Origin: Cyanobacteria bacterium OH_PDB_112
Lineage (GTDB): Bacteria; Cyanobacteriota; Vampirovibrionia; Gastranaerophilales; CAJFVJ01
Reading direction: 5' to 3'
Length of the DNA stretch: 28,545 nt
Assembly (NCBI GenBank): GCA_023457295.1
Contig: JAEWLZ010000074.1
Coordinates: 1 to 28,545, forward strand
Under the pieces are notes generated by a model. The model searched no databases. It saw nothing but the letters and a program-made list of their open reading frames with translations, and had not been told where the DNA came from. The position numbers and the translations under genes were made by a program. Position 1 is the stretch's first letter, and each line of letters opens with the position of its first letter. This document shows, in pieces, positions 13,524-21,831 of this stretch.

Positions 13524-14537
13524 TCAAGAATTAAAGCCGACAACTTCACCAATTCTTGCAACAAGATTTCTTTGAAATTTATCTAGTTCATCATCAGTCC
13601 AAAACAGAATATTTTTTTGCTGTAAATCAAAATGTACACCGTCTTGCTCTATTTTGCCCTTTTTATCTTTTATATCTTTAAACCAACCCTTATGGCAAGT
13701 TAAAATAACAGGAATCCCCAGCCCTTCTGCATATCCAGCTTCATAATAAACACCTCCTCTATACCCTGTCAAATCTGCAATTATAAAGCGACTTCTTTTA
13801 ATTTCTGAAATAATTTCAGATGGGATATAGTTTGCATGATGCTTATCATCAATCTTCATAATATTATAATTTGCACCATAACCCTCATCATGATTGGGTA
13901 ACTTAGGGTTTCCAGTAACAGCTTTTTTGATTTTTTGATACAAATTTTTAGTGGAATCGTCAAACCACATAGCTACAAAACATTGTTTTGAATCAATATT
14001 ACTACTTAATTTTTCAGCATACTCCAATCCTTGCCCTGTTAAATCTATAATATACACAGAATCAGATGTCACATCGCTATTCTCGTCAGTATTTTGAATA
14101 CCCCAATCAATATAGCCAATTGATTTTAAATGTACAAGTATTGACCAAAATTCATCTTTGTCCCTGCAAAAAAATCTTCTATAACCATTATTACAATTTA
14201 CTCCGATTCCATCTCCAAAAAATTCTGTCCTTGCTGCAACATAATTCATAATATAGTCCATCTTATCCAAGATAGAATTGGGAGCTATAATCCTAGACAA
14301 AAATTCTTCTTTATTTTGATTAGTTATTGGCTCTAATCTTCTTTCATCATCTTTAGGTAAAGTATAATAAAAATATTTTAGTTTTACTTTTTCTTTTTCT
14401 GTAAAAGTTGGGATTTCAAAAGAGCTCCCTATCCTAAATTCACCACAAATAGGACACTTTATCCCATAGGTCTTCTCGAAATTATATTTCTGTGCTTTTT
14501 CACTACATACGGGACATTCTGCTTCATACCAAGACAT
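13524..14537 (-). CDS. Zinc-ribbon protein with nucleoside 2-deoxyribosyltransferase-like domain
   Basis: 337 aa. The N-terminus carries a zinc ribbon (C8-x2-C11 and C28-x2-C31: CPVC, CPIC). A middle region of about 45-180 has no family I can name and ends in YIIDLTGQGLEYAEKL, a winged-helix-like tail. Residues 185-285 resemble the nucleoside 2-deoxyribosyltransferase/TIR-like fold: QCFVAMWFDDSTKNLY, YIPSEIISEIKRSRFIIADLTG, then GGVYYEAGYAEGLGIPVILT, where E266 aligns with the family's catalytic glutamate. Such enzymes cleave N-glycosidic bonds of nucleotides, and related domains act as NAD- or nucleotide-depleting effectors in antiphage systems. Placement in a defence island supports an effector role; this is not proven. 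The gene is alone, with only a weak ribosome site (AAAGAA). Confidence 0.7.
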   Translation of the reverse strand: MSWYEAECPVCSEKAQKYNFEKTYGIKCPICGEFRIGSSFEIPTFTEKEKVKLKYFYYTLPKDDERRLEPITNQNKEEFLSRIIAPNSILDKMDYIMNYVAARTEFFGDGIGVNCNNGYRRFFCRDKDEFWSILVHLKSIGYIDWGIQNTDENSDVTSDSVYIIDLTGQGLEYAEKLSSNIDSKQCFVAMWFDDSTKNLYQKIKKAVTGNPKLPNHDEGYGANYNIMKIDDKHHANYIPSEIISEIKRSRFIIADLTGYRGGVYYEAGYAEGLGIPVILTCHKGWFKDIKDKKGKIEQDGVHFDLQQKNILFWTDDELDKFQRNLVARIGEVVGFNS

Positions 14538-14604
14538 TTTAAATTCTTTCTATAATAAATTATTTTACAAATTTTATTATAACAAATATTTTCAACTTAT
14601 AAAA

Positions 14605-14976
14605 TTAAAAATCCGCTTCCCCGAAAATAAACTGCGTATCGTTGTTGCAAATCTTTTGAAGCCAGCTCAAAGACTCTGAATGTGCGTTATTTATTTTAGG
14701 TAAGAAAAATATAATTATATCGGCATCAAAAGCCCCTGCCAGTAAAATTAACTCGCCCAAACTTTCAAGGTATTCACTTTTTGAGGCGAAAAATAAAATA
14801 TTTCTCTCTGTGATTTTTTCTTTACCTGTAAGACAATAAGGGGTTTCCTTCAAAGGTGTTTCAATTTCGACCCCTGCCAACTCGGCAATAGCTCCGACAT
14901 TATTAAGCAGATATTCGTACAACCCCTCTGTGCCGTTGAATTTTCGCTCCAACTTAATTTTTTTAATTTCGCTCAT
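14605..14976 (-). CDS. Small protein resembling a degenerate restriction-nuclease fold, 123 aa
   Basis: The C-terminal half (ITERNILFFASKSEYLESLGELILLAGAFDADIIIFFLPK, then ESLSWLQKI) resembles the pattern of nuclease-like domains that read 'V-V-E-N-Q ... D-H-L-G-x-L-x-x-Y-A-A-G-x-D-A ... H-x-x-A-L-x-W-L'. The acidic/asparagine catalytic strand is replaced by NILFFAS, so cleavage activity is unlikely. GGAGGGTG stands before the ATG. It is divergent from an XRE regulator whose operator may control both. The family assignment is tentative. Confidence 0.6.
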   Translation of the reverse strand: MSEIKKIKLERKFNGTEGLYEYLLNNVGAIAELAGVEIETPLKETPYCLTGKEKITERNILFFASKSEYLESLGELILLAGAFDADIIIFFLPKINNAHSESLSWLQKICNNDTQFIFGEADF

Positions 14977-15024
14977 TTTTCACCCTCCACGATATTAATA
15001 TTAACATTGCGAATTAGTTTAGTA

Positions 15025-15042
15025 TACTTTGGCATTAAAGTA
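15025..15042. promoter_or_regulatory. Candidate XRE operator
   Basis: TACTTT (15025-15030) and AAAGTA (15037-15042) are inverted around 6 nt, giving an 18-bp dyad 26 bp before the XRE gene in a divergent intergenic region. This is the size and place expected for autorepression by a small helix-turn-helix protein. Confidence 0.4.
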
Positions 15043-15068
15043 AAGGTATTAATAAAGAGGTACCAACT

Positions 15069-15281
15069 ATGACCATTAATCAAAAAATTGCTCAACGAAT
15101 AAAAGAGTTGAGAACAGAACATTCTTTAACCGCAGAAAAGCTTGCTTGGCATTCTGATTTATCAAAAAGCTGTGTCGCCTATGCCGAAAATGCTCAAAGG
15201 GACATCAAGATGTCGACGGTCGAAGCTATTTGCAAAGGGTTCAATATTTCGGTCGCCGAATTTTTTTCTACTTTTAAGTAA
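15069..15281 (+). CDS. XRE-family HTH regulator, 70 aa
   Basis: A single helix-turn-helix domain fills the protein: IAQRIKELRTEHSLTAEKLAWHSDLSKSCVAYAENAQRDIKMSTVEAICKGFNISVAEFF. This is the Cro/C1 and restriction-controller (C-protein) pattern. GAGGT precedes the ATG. It lies 5' of the restriction operon, on the same strand but separated by 370 bp, so it could be a controller of restriction or simply a backbone regulator. The dyad at 15025-15042 is the likely site of autoregulation. Confidence 0.88.
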   Translation: MTINQKIAQRIKELRTEHSLTAEKLAWHSDLSKSCVAYAENAQRDIKMSTVEAICKGFNISVAEFFSTFK

Positions 15282-15470
15282 ACTCTCGATGCTATTAACC
15301 TGCCGAAGAAAATTACTACTTTAATTCAAAAAATAACCCTAATACGAATATTCAATCTCCGTACTTAATAACCTCCCTTTTTCGGGTTTAATTTTTGTGG
15401 GATATAAACACACTTCCTCCCCCTAAAACGTGCCTTAAAATCGATTTGTAGCCTACCCTTTTTTAAAAAA

Positions 15471-15551
15471 GAGCTATAATGTAGATATAATCTTGGTTTT
15501 AATGGTTGGGAAAGTTTGCTTATGACGGATAAATTTGTGCCTGATTTTTAA
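15471..15551 (+). repeat. Promoter/leader repeat, copy 1, with nine-codon gene stub
   Basis: About 50 bp closely match 21832-21888: GCTATAAT, TAGAT-TAATCTTGG, and GTTGGGAA-GTTT before an ATG. The ATG at 15522 opens MTDKFVPDF and stops at 15549-15551. The intact gene after copy 2 starts MVDESILDF. Similarity stops at the ninth codon, so this is a truncated second start of that gene. Confidence 0.75.
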
Positions 15552-15592
15552 ATTTCTTGATATTTCTACTTTTATAAAGTCTATTTACAAAA

Positions 15593-15621
15593 TTATCAAT
15601 AGGATGATTTTATGCTAGAAT
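15593..15621 (+). promoter_or_regulatory. Extended -10 promoter of the restriction operon
   Basis: -35-like TTATCA (15593-15598), 17-nt spacer, TGC extension, and -10 TAGAAT (15616-15621). Transcription is expected near 15628, followed by GGTGGG and the ATG at 15650. Confidence 0.5.
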
Positions 15622-15649
15622 TGGCTTGTCTTAAAAAATAGGTGGGAAT

Positions 15650-16561
15650 ATGGAAAAGAATATTTTCTTAAATTTAGCTTTAAAAGTATTATCGGAAGAA
15701 AAAAGGGCTTTATCTTCAAAACAAATTTGGAAAATAGCTGTTGAAAAAGGCTACGATAAGGAATTAAATTCGCAGGGCAAAACGCCTTGGGACAGTCTGT
15801 CGGCACAATTATACGGCTCTCAAAAGTCCTCTAAATATTTTGATAAAATAGGCTCAAGACCTGCACGCTTTGTTTTGAAAGAATATTCAAATACTATTAA
15901 TATCGAAGAAATAAAAAAGGAACAATTAAAAGAAGAAACTATTGATACTGGTTTCAAAGAAAAAGACCTTCATCCTATAATGGCATATTTTGCAAGATAT
16001 TATTTGAATGTATATGCAAAAACAATAAACCATCTTACATCTAAAAAAGACCCTTTTGCTGTTTGGATGCATCCTGATATGGTAGGCTGTTATTTCCCTT
16101 TTGAATACTGGGAAAAGGAAACTTCCTCTTTGAGTTCAACAATGGGGTGCTTACCTATAAAATTATTCTCTTTTGAATTAAAACAAAAGTTAAATTTTTC
16201 AAATTTAAGGGAATATTTTTTCCAAACTGTTTCAAATTCATCTTGGGCAAATGAGGCTTATATTGTAACTGCGGCAATTGAACCAGATGAAGAGTTTAAA
16301 GATGAATTAAAAAGACTTTCATCCGCTTATGGTATTGGAGTTATTTTGCTTGATACGAGCGACCCTGATGCAAGTATGGTTTTGTATCCAGCTAAAGAAA
16401 AAGAAATCCTTGATTGGGATACTATTAACAAAATTGCAACATTAAATAAAGATTTCAAAACTTTTATAACTAGGATAACTAACGATATTAGGACTCAAGA
16501 AATCAGAGAAGAAGAGTTCGATAAAATCAAAGAAAGAGAAGATTTGATTTTGACAAAATAA
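15650..16561 (+). CDS. HARE-HTH / COG2958-like protein of the restriction operon
   Basis: 303 aa. Residues 1-80 form a HARE-HTH winged helix (FLNLALKVLSEEKRALSSKQIWKIAVEKG, then GKTPWDSLSAQLYG and RPARFVL), a domain found in restriction systems, RNA-polymerase delta and ASXL proteins. The remainder (HPIMAYFARYYLNVYAKTINH ... GIGVILLDTSDPDASMVLYPAKEKEILDWDTINKI) matches the COG2958 arrangement, often next to type I-like hsd genes; the second part may adopt a restriction-nuclease-like fold (inference). First gene of the operon, 11 bp before the nuclease-methyltransferase. Its role is probably regulatory or DNA-directed, and is untested. Confidence 0.8.
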   Translation: MEKNIFLNLALKVLSEEKRALSSKQIWKIAVEKGYDKELNSQGKTPWDSLSAQLYGSQKSSKYFDKIGSRPARFVLKEYSNTINIEEIKKEQLKEETIDTGFKEKDLHPIMAYFARYYLNVYAKTINHLTSKKDPFAVWMHPDMVGCYFPFEYWEKETSSLSSTMGCLPIKLFSFELKQKLNFSNLREYFFQTVSNSSWANEAYIVTAAIEPDEEFKDELKRLSSAYGIGVILLDTSDPDASMVLYPAKEKEILDWDTINKIATLNKDFKTFITRITNDIRTQEIREEEFDKIKEREDLILTK

Positions 16562-16572
16562 GAAGGTGAAGA

Positions 16573-18375
16573 ATGACAAGTGAAATACTGGAACAACAAA
16601 AATCAACGTTTGAAGAAAATATTCAAAGAGGGGTAAATAATAAAATCCTTTCTGTGAGCGAAGATAATACAAAAATCACTTATCTTATCAGAGATGAAAA
16701 AACTTATAAATTATCCGACCCTGAAGAAAAAGTAAGAGCAGCTTATTTTGTAGAACTGGTTCTTGACTATCAATATCCCACCGATAGAATCGCTCTTGAA
16801 GTAATTGTTCCAAGACGTACACCAAGCGATTTGGCAGATATTGTTATTTACGAAGATGAGGAACATAAAAAACCTTACCTTGTAGTCGAATGCAAAAAAG
16901 ACGGCATAACCGATGCCGAATTCAAACAAGCAATAGAGCAAGCTTTCGGAAATGCCAACAGTCTGAAGGCAAAACTTGCTATTGTAGTGGCGGGAAACAC
17001 AAGAACAGCCTTTGACATTGCCAATTATAAATCAATGGAACGGGTGCAAAATATCATCGCTGATATTCCTAAAAACTATGATAAAGTTCCAAAATACAAA
17101 TATATCAAGGGCGAAAATGACTTAAAAATAATTTCAAGGGAAGAATTAATTCAACGTCTTGAAACTTGTCATGATACAGTTTGGCAAGGGGGGAAACTTG
17201 CTCCTACTACTGCTTTTGATGAGGTTTCAAAGCTTTTGTTCTGTAAGCTAAAAGATGAAAAAGACAGCTACAAAAAAGGTACTGTTTATCAATTTCAAAT
17301 AGGAACTAATGAAACTCCAGCGGATGTTTATAAACGTATAGACGCAATTTACCAAAAAGCAAAGTTGCAAGATGCAGAAGTTTTTAAAGGAAATTTAAAT
17401 TTAGAAGCAGAAGTTATTTATAGAGTTGTCGAACACATTCAAGGTATTTGCTTCACCAAAACTGATTTGGATACAAAAGGTGTAGCCTTTGAAAGATTTA
17501 TGCAAGACTTTTTCAAGGGGAAAATGGGACAGTTTTTCACGCCACGAAATGTGGTTCAATTTGTTGTAAAAATGATGGACTTAAAAAATGATAACTACGT
17601 TCTCGACCCTGCTTGCGGTAGCGGTGGCTTTTTGCTAAATGCTCTTGATAGCATAAGAAAAGAAGCTGAAAAAGAAATTGACGAACCTGAAGCCAGATAT
17701 AGACATTGGCATGATTTTGCCAAAGATAACCTCTACGGGATAGAAATAAACGACCAAATCGCAAGGGTTTGCAAAATGAATATGATTATTCACGATGATG
17801 GTCATACAAACGTAATTTCAAGAAGTTCTCTTGATAATTTTGAAGATATTGAAAAACAGCACAAAGGGTTTAAGAAAGACCACTTCGATATAATCATCAC
17901 TAACCCGCCTTTTGGTGCAACCATAAAATCAACTGAAACAAATATTTTGGGAAGTTATGAACTCGGTAAAAACAAAAACAACCAAAAAACCGAAATACTT
18001 TTTATCGAAAGATGCATCGACTTTTTGAAGCCTGAAACAGGCAGAATGGGTATTGTTTTACCTGATGGAATTTTGACAAACAGTTCCTTGCAATACGTGA
18101 GAGATTTTATTATGGAGCGGTGTCAAATTTTAGCGGTTGTGAGCTTACCTCAATTTGCTTTTAGTCATTACGGTGCTGGAGTAAAATCCTCTTTAGTCTT
18201 TGTAAGACGTAAAGGAGAGGATGAAAACCTCGGCAACTATCCTATCTTTATGGCAATGGCGGAGCGTATCGGCTACGATGCAACAGGTAGAGACGACAGT
18301 CAAAATGACCTTGATACAATCTATTATGAGTATCAAAAATTCAAAGCCAACAGCAACGCTTATGAGGGCGTATAA
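16573..18375 (+). CDS. Fused nuclease-adenine methyltransferase (HsdM-like with N-terminal HsdR_N domain)
   Basis: 600 aa. Residues about 20-170 are a type I R-protein N-terminal nuclease domain with PD-(D/E)xK residues D89 (LADIVIY) and E106-x-K108 (LVVECKK). Residues about 200-560 are an HsdM-type N6-adenine methyltransferase: QFFTP (320-324), SAM-binding DPACGSGG (345-352), catalytic NPPF (444-447), and GIVLPDG. No helicase is fused here or encoded nearby. The layout, cleavage plus methylation in one chain with a separate S subunit, is that of BcgI-like type IIB/IIG systems rather than classical HsdRMS. AAGGTG precedes the start. Its stop abuts the dinD start with no gap, so they are co-translated. 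Confidence 0.9.
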   Translation: MTSEILEQQKSTFEENIQRGVNNKILSVSEDNTKITYLIRDEKTYKLSDPEEKVRAAYFVELVLDYQYPTDRIALEVIVPRRTPSDLADIVIYEDEEHKKPYLVVECKKDGITDAEFKQAIEQAFGNANSLKAKLAIVVAGNTRTAFDIANYKSMERVQNIIADIPKNYDKVPKYKYIKGENDLKIISREELIQRLETCHDTVWQGGKLAPTTAFDEVSKLLFCKLKDEKDSYKKGTVYQFQIGTNETPADVYKRIDAIYQKAKLQDAEVFKGNLNLEAEVIYRVVEHIQGICFTKTDLDTKGVAFERFMQDFFKGKMGQFFTPRNVVQFVVKMMDLKNDNYVLDPACGSGGFLLNALDSIRKEAEKEIDEPEARYRHWHDFAKDNLYGIEINDQIARVCKMNMIIHDDGHTNVISRSSLDNFEDIEKQHKGFKKDHFDIIITNPPFGATIKSTETNILGSYELGKNKNNQKTEILFIERCIDFLKPETGRMGIVLPDGILTNSSLQYVRDFIMERCQILAVVSLPQFAFSHYGAGVKSSLVFVRRKGEDENLGNYPIFMAMAERIGYDATGRDDSQNDLDTIYYEYQKFKANSNAYEGV

Positions 18376-19215
18376 ATGGATAATGAAATAATTAAATTTG
18401 AAGATAAAAACATTCGCCATAATTATGATGATAAAAATGAAATTCATTATTTTTCCATCATTGATATTATTGAAGTTTTAACAGAAAGTAAAAACCCTAG
18501 AAGATATTGGAGCGATTTAAAAACAAAGCTCAAGGAGGAAGAAGGTTTTAGCCAGTTGTACGAAAAAATCGTACAACTGAAATTACTTGCTTCTGACGGT
18601 AAGAAATATGAAACTGACTGCGCAGATGTTGAAACTATCTTTAGAATTATTCAATCAGTTCCAAGCAAAAAAGCTGAACCTATTAAACAATGGCTTGCAA
18701 AAGTTGGATACGAAAGAATACAGGAGCTTAACGACCCTTCAAAATCCATAGATAGAGGACGTGAAACTTGGAAAAAACAAGGCAGAAGCGAAAAGTGGAT
18801 ACAACAGCGAATGATGGGGCAAGAAACCCGTAACAAGCTAACTGATTATTGGAAAGAACATGATATAAAAGAAGGGCAAGAATACGCTATTTTGACAAAC
18901 CTTATTCATCAAGAATGGTCTGGCGTATCAATCAAAGAACATAAAAAATTAAAAAATTTAAAATCCCAAAACCTTAGAGACCACATGACAGAAGCAGAGC
19001 TTATTTTTACTGCTTTGGCGGAATTATCAACAAGACAAATAGCCGAACATGAAGAAGCAACGGGCTTGAAAGAAAATACATCTTCCGCTAAAAAAGGTGG
19101 GAATATAGCGAAAAAAGCAAGGTTAGAGCTGGAAAATAAAACAGGCAAAAAAGTGGTATCTGACAAAAACTACCTACCTCCTGCAAAACAACCTAAAAAT
19201 ATAGAAGGAGAATAG
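18376..19215 (+). CDS. dinD: DNA-damage-inducible protein D family (DinD)
   Basis: 279 aa, close to the usual DinD length. A BRO-N-like domain opens the protein (IHYFSIIDIIEVLTESKNPRRYWSDLKTKL ... DVETIFRIIQSVPSKKAEPIKQWLAKVG). DinD features follow: GRETWKKQGRSEKWIQQRMMGQETRNKLTDYWKEH, LTNLIHQEWSG, and a C-terminal ENTSSAKKGGNIAKKAR segment. E. coli DinD is SOS-induced and inhibits RecA filaments. Homologues lie inside type I-like hsd operons, between M and S, as here. It may link restriction to DNA damage. Start ATG follows the upstream stop directly; the hsdS start is 2 bp after this stop. Confidence 0.9.
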   Translation: MDNEIIKFEDKNIRHNYDDKNEIHYFSIIDIIEVLTESKNPRRYWSDLKTKLKEEEGFSQLYEKIVQLKLLASDGKKYETDCADVETIFRIIQSVPSKKAEPIKQWLAKVGYERIQELNDPSKSIDRGRETWKKQGRSEKWIQQRMMGQETRNKLTDYWKEHDIKEGQEYAILTNLIHQEWSGVSIKEHKKLKNLKSQNLRDHMTEAELIFTALAELSTRQIAEHEEATGLKENTSSAKKGGNIAKKARLELENKTGKKVVSDKNYLPPAKQPKNIEGE

Positions 19216-19217
19216 TT

Positions 19218-20621
19218 ATGCAGTGTTTTAAGGTACATAAGGATGAAATAGAGAAAAGAATTGACCCTCATTATTATCAACCTACTTTTTTGCATTTTGA
19301 ACAATTATTGAATCTTAGCAAGTATCCTAAATGTAAGATTAAAGCTTTAGCTATAAAAGTTACAAGTGGTGCTACACCAAAATCAGGAGGTGATGCCTAT
19401 ACTACAAAAGAATTCGGCATTCCTTTTATAAGAAGCGGAGATATAAATGAATTAAATATAGTCAACTATGATGATGTTATATATATAAAACCAGATATTC
19501 ATAATAAAACATTAAGAGGTTCGCAATTACAAAAAGATGATGTACTAATTGCTATCGTTGGGGCAACTATAGGGCAAGTTAGTGTTTTTAAAGATGAAAT
19601 TAGTGCAAATATAAATCAGGCTTTAGCTCTAGTACGATTGAATACAGAACTAATAATCCCTGAATTTTTAAAATTATATATGTTGTCTAATTTAGGGCAA
19701 CAGGAATTAAATAAAAACAAAAGACCTGTAGCTAGAGCTAATTTAAACCTAGATGAAATCCGAAATATTAATGTAGTTCTCCCTCCGTTAGAAATTCAAA
19801 ACAAAATAGTTGAACTAATGCAAACTGCATATGATAACAAAAAACAAAAAGAGCAAGAAGCCGAAAATTTTTTGAACTCTATCGACGATTTTGTCCTTGA
19901 ACAACTCGGTATCCAACTCCCCGAAATGCAAAACAAAATGTGCTACAAAGTAGCTTCTAACGAACTGAAAAATAATAGACACGATGCTTATTACAATCAA
20001 GAAAAATTTAAAAAATTAAAAGAATTTTTACAAAAAGATAATTTTGTACCTTTCAATGATTTAATTGAAATTATTACAAAAGGGGAAACTCCTTTATGGA
20101 GAGGTGACTCATATACTGAAGAAGGTATTCCTTTTTTAAAGGTTCAAAATATTAGCCCTGAAGGACTGAAAGAAGATATAACTTATATTCCTGAAGAAGT
20201 ACACAATAGAATGAAAAGGTCACAACTAAAAGGTAATGAATTACTTTACTCAATGGCGGGAACCATAGGGATAGCAACAATTTATCCAAATTCTATGGGA
20301 GAAGCTAATATAAATCAAGCTATTGCTAAAATAATACCCAAAAATGCAAATGATACAGAATATTTGGCTTTAATTTTAAATGCTAAAATTTGCAAAATGC
20401 AAGCTGAAATGTTTTTAACAATGGCGGCGCAACCTAACATTAACTTTGAACAAATAAAAACAATAAAAATCCCTTATCCTGAAAAAGAAATAAGGGACAA
20501 TATTTTGAATGAAGTTAAAAATCGTATGCAACAAGCCAAGCAACTTCAACACGAAGCCACAGCCGAGCTTGAAGAAGCAAAAGCACGAGTAGAAAGAATA
20601 ATCCTCGGAGAAGAAACTTAA
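19218..20621 (+). CDS. hsdS: Type I-like specificity subunit HsdS
   Basis: 467 aa with two target-recognition domains. TRD1 is about residues 37-190 (TSGATPKSGGDAY, GIPFIRSGDI, ANINQALALVRL, ending VVLPPLEIQNKI). A central helix runs 190-235. TRD2 is about 275-425 (TKGETPLWRGDSYTEEGIPFLKVQNI, ANINQAIAKIIPK, IPYPEKEIRDNI). A C-terminal coiled coil follows (NEVKNRMQQAKQLQHEATAELEEAKARVER). Each TRD reads half of a bipartite site and the helices set the spacer and dock M subunits. Both halves start with a matching element (KVHKDEIEKRIDPHYYQ; KVASNELKNNRHDAYYNQ), showing internal duplication. The TRDs are more AT-rich than the central helix, as expected if TRDs are exchanged by recombination. Confidence 0.95.
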   Translation: MQCFKVHKDEIEKRIDPHYYQPTFLHFEQLLNLSKYPKCKIKALAIKVTSGATPKSGGDAYTTKEFGIPFIRSGDINELNIVNYDDVIYIKPDIHNKTLRGSQLQKDDVLIAIVGATIGQVSVFKDEISANINQALALVRLNTELIIPEFLKLYMLSNLGQQELNKNKRPVARANLNLDEIRNINVVLPPLEIQNKIVELMQTAYDNKKQKEQEAENFLNSIDDFVLEQLGIQLPEMQNKMCYKVASNELKNNRHDAYYNQEKFKKLKEFLQKDNFVPFNDLIEIITKGETPLWRGDSYTEEGIPFLKVQNISPEGLKEDITYIPEEVHNRMKRSQLKGNELLYSMAGTIGIATIYPNSMGEANINQAIAKIIPKNANDTEYLALILNAKICKMQAEMFLTMAAQPNINFEQIKTIKIPYPEKEIRDNILNEVKNRMQQAKQLQHEATAELEEAKARVERIILGEET

Positions 20622-20632
20622 TAGAGGTCTTT

Positions 20633-21706
20633 ATGTCAGAACCAGATGAATATGAACTTTATGCAATGCTTGACGCAGCACAAGAAAGTCAAACGATAAT
20701 AATTGACTTTCAAATATTACATACGGTTGAAGAAATTTCAGATATTATCAATAAAGCATTTTCAAACGTTTTTTTACCTTTAATAGATGGGACAGACTAC
20801 TATGAAGAATTAAAAGACCGCATATATGAGAATTATAGAGAAACAGGCTATATTGATGATTTGAATGATGCAGCTGGTGGTGAAGGATACTTTACTAAAA
20901 AAGACATTCTACAAGAAGATATAGAGCTTTTTATCGAAGATTATTTGGCAGAAGAATATGGTTTCATTCAAGAAGTTACAACTTACCAACTTCAAAATAA
21001 AGAATACATAAGCAATTTAAAGATTAATTTTGGTTTTTTAAACAATATTTCAACAGAGGTCATTATTTCTCAAGATGTTTTTGAAGAAACTTTAGAGACC
21101 TTTACAGATATTTTAAAAGCCGAAATCGCTTTTAAAGCTGTTTTTAAGTTTCATGATAAAAATATAAAGGAACAATACCAAAAATATTATTCGGAAATTT
21201 ATGACTTGGAAATGGATTTAAGAAAAGTCCTTACTCATATTTTTGTAGACGAATACGAAGATCCTTATGATTTTTTGAAAGATTATGAATTGAATATCTC
21301 CAAAGATAATCAAAAAAAGAGGGAATATTACATCGAAACTTTTGAAAATGAATTTTTTATGCTCTGTTTTAGTGATTATCTGAAAATTTGTAATAATCAA
21401 GTAAAAGGAAGTATTTCTAATAAGCACCTAATAACATACATAAAAGACTCCTTGAATTTTGATGAATTTAGACAAAAGATATTTCTAGGGATAAAGTCAG
21501 AAAAATATGTAGATTTTCTAGCAAGTATAAAAGAAGACTTGAATTCCATTGAGGAAATGCGAAACGCTATAATGCATGGTAGAAGCTACTCGAAAGATAT
21601 TGAGGATTATAAACGAAGTACAAAACAACTTAAAGAAAAAATTGATATTTTTTGGAAAGATTTGCCAGAATATCTAGAGAAAAGAAAAGAATTAGAAAGA
21701 AGCTAA
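20633..21706 (+). CDS. HEPN-domain protein (putative RNase) at the end of the restriction operon
   Basis: 357 aa, very acidic at the N-terminus. The C-terminal helical domain carries an R-x4-H motif, R310-NAIM-H315, in SIEEMRNAIMHGRSYSKD, the signature of HEPN ribonucleases (Swt1-like context). The N-terminal ~250 residues have no domain I recognise. It starts 11 bp after hsdS on the same strand with GAGGT upstream, so it is the last gene of a five-gene operon. HEPN RNases tied to restriction loci (PrrC and RloC are precedents) act when restriction is blocked. That role is inferred from position, not seen. Confidence 0.72.
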   Translation: MSEPDEYELYAMLDAAQESQTIIIDFQILHTVEEISDIINKAFSNVFLPLIDGTDYYEELKDRIYENYRETGYIDDLNDAAGGEGYFTKKDILQEDIELFIEDYLAEEYGFIQEVTTYQLQNKEYISNLKINFGFLNNISTEVIISQDVFEETLETFTDILKAEIAFKAVFKFHDKNIKEQYQKYYSEIYDLEMDLRKVLTHIFVDEYEDPYDFLKDYELNISKDNQKKREYYIETFENEFFMLCFSDYLKICNNQVKGSISNKHLITYIKDSLNFDEFRQKIFLGIKSEKYVDFLASIKEDLNSIEEMRNAIMHGRSYSKDIEDYKRSTKQLKEKIDIFWKDLPEYLEKRKELERS

Positions 21707-21796
21707 AGTTCATACAAAGGATGTTTCACTGGCTTTATTTCCCTGTGTATATAAAACTACCTCCCCAACCTTAAAAGCTTCTTAAAATGCCTTCGT

Positions 21797-21813
21797 AAGA
21801 TACCTTCGTTAAT
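21797..21813. repeat. 17-bp intergenic repeat, copy 1
   Basis: AAGATACCTTCGTTAAT, identical at 23384-23400. Flanking bases (CTTAAAA-GC upstream) extend the similarity to about 36 bp. Both copies lie in gene-free DNA upstream of a small island gene. Confidence 0.7.
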
Positions 21814-21831
21814 TTTTTAACTAAGAAAAAC

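Larger units (their letters stand above)
15282..15649. other. Intergenic region upstream of the restriction operon
   Basis: No full gene in 368 bp. It holds the first copy of the duplicated promoter/leader (15471-15551) and the operon promoter at 15593-15621. A 14-bp palindrome, CTTTTTTAAAAAAG (15458-15471), is also present at 22687-22700. Confidence 0.7.
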
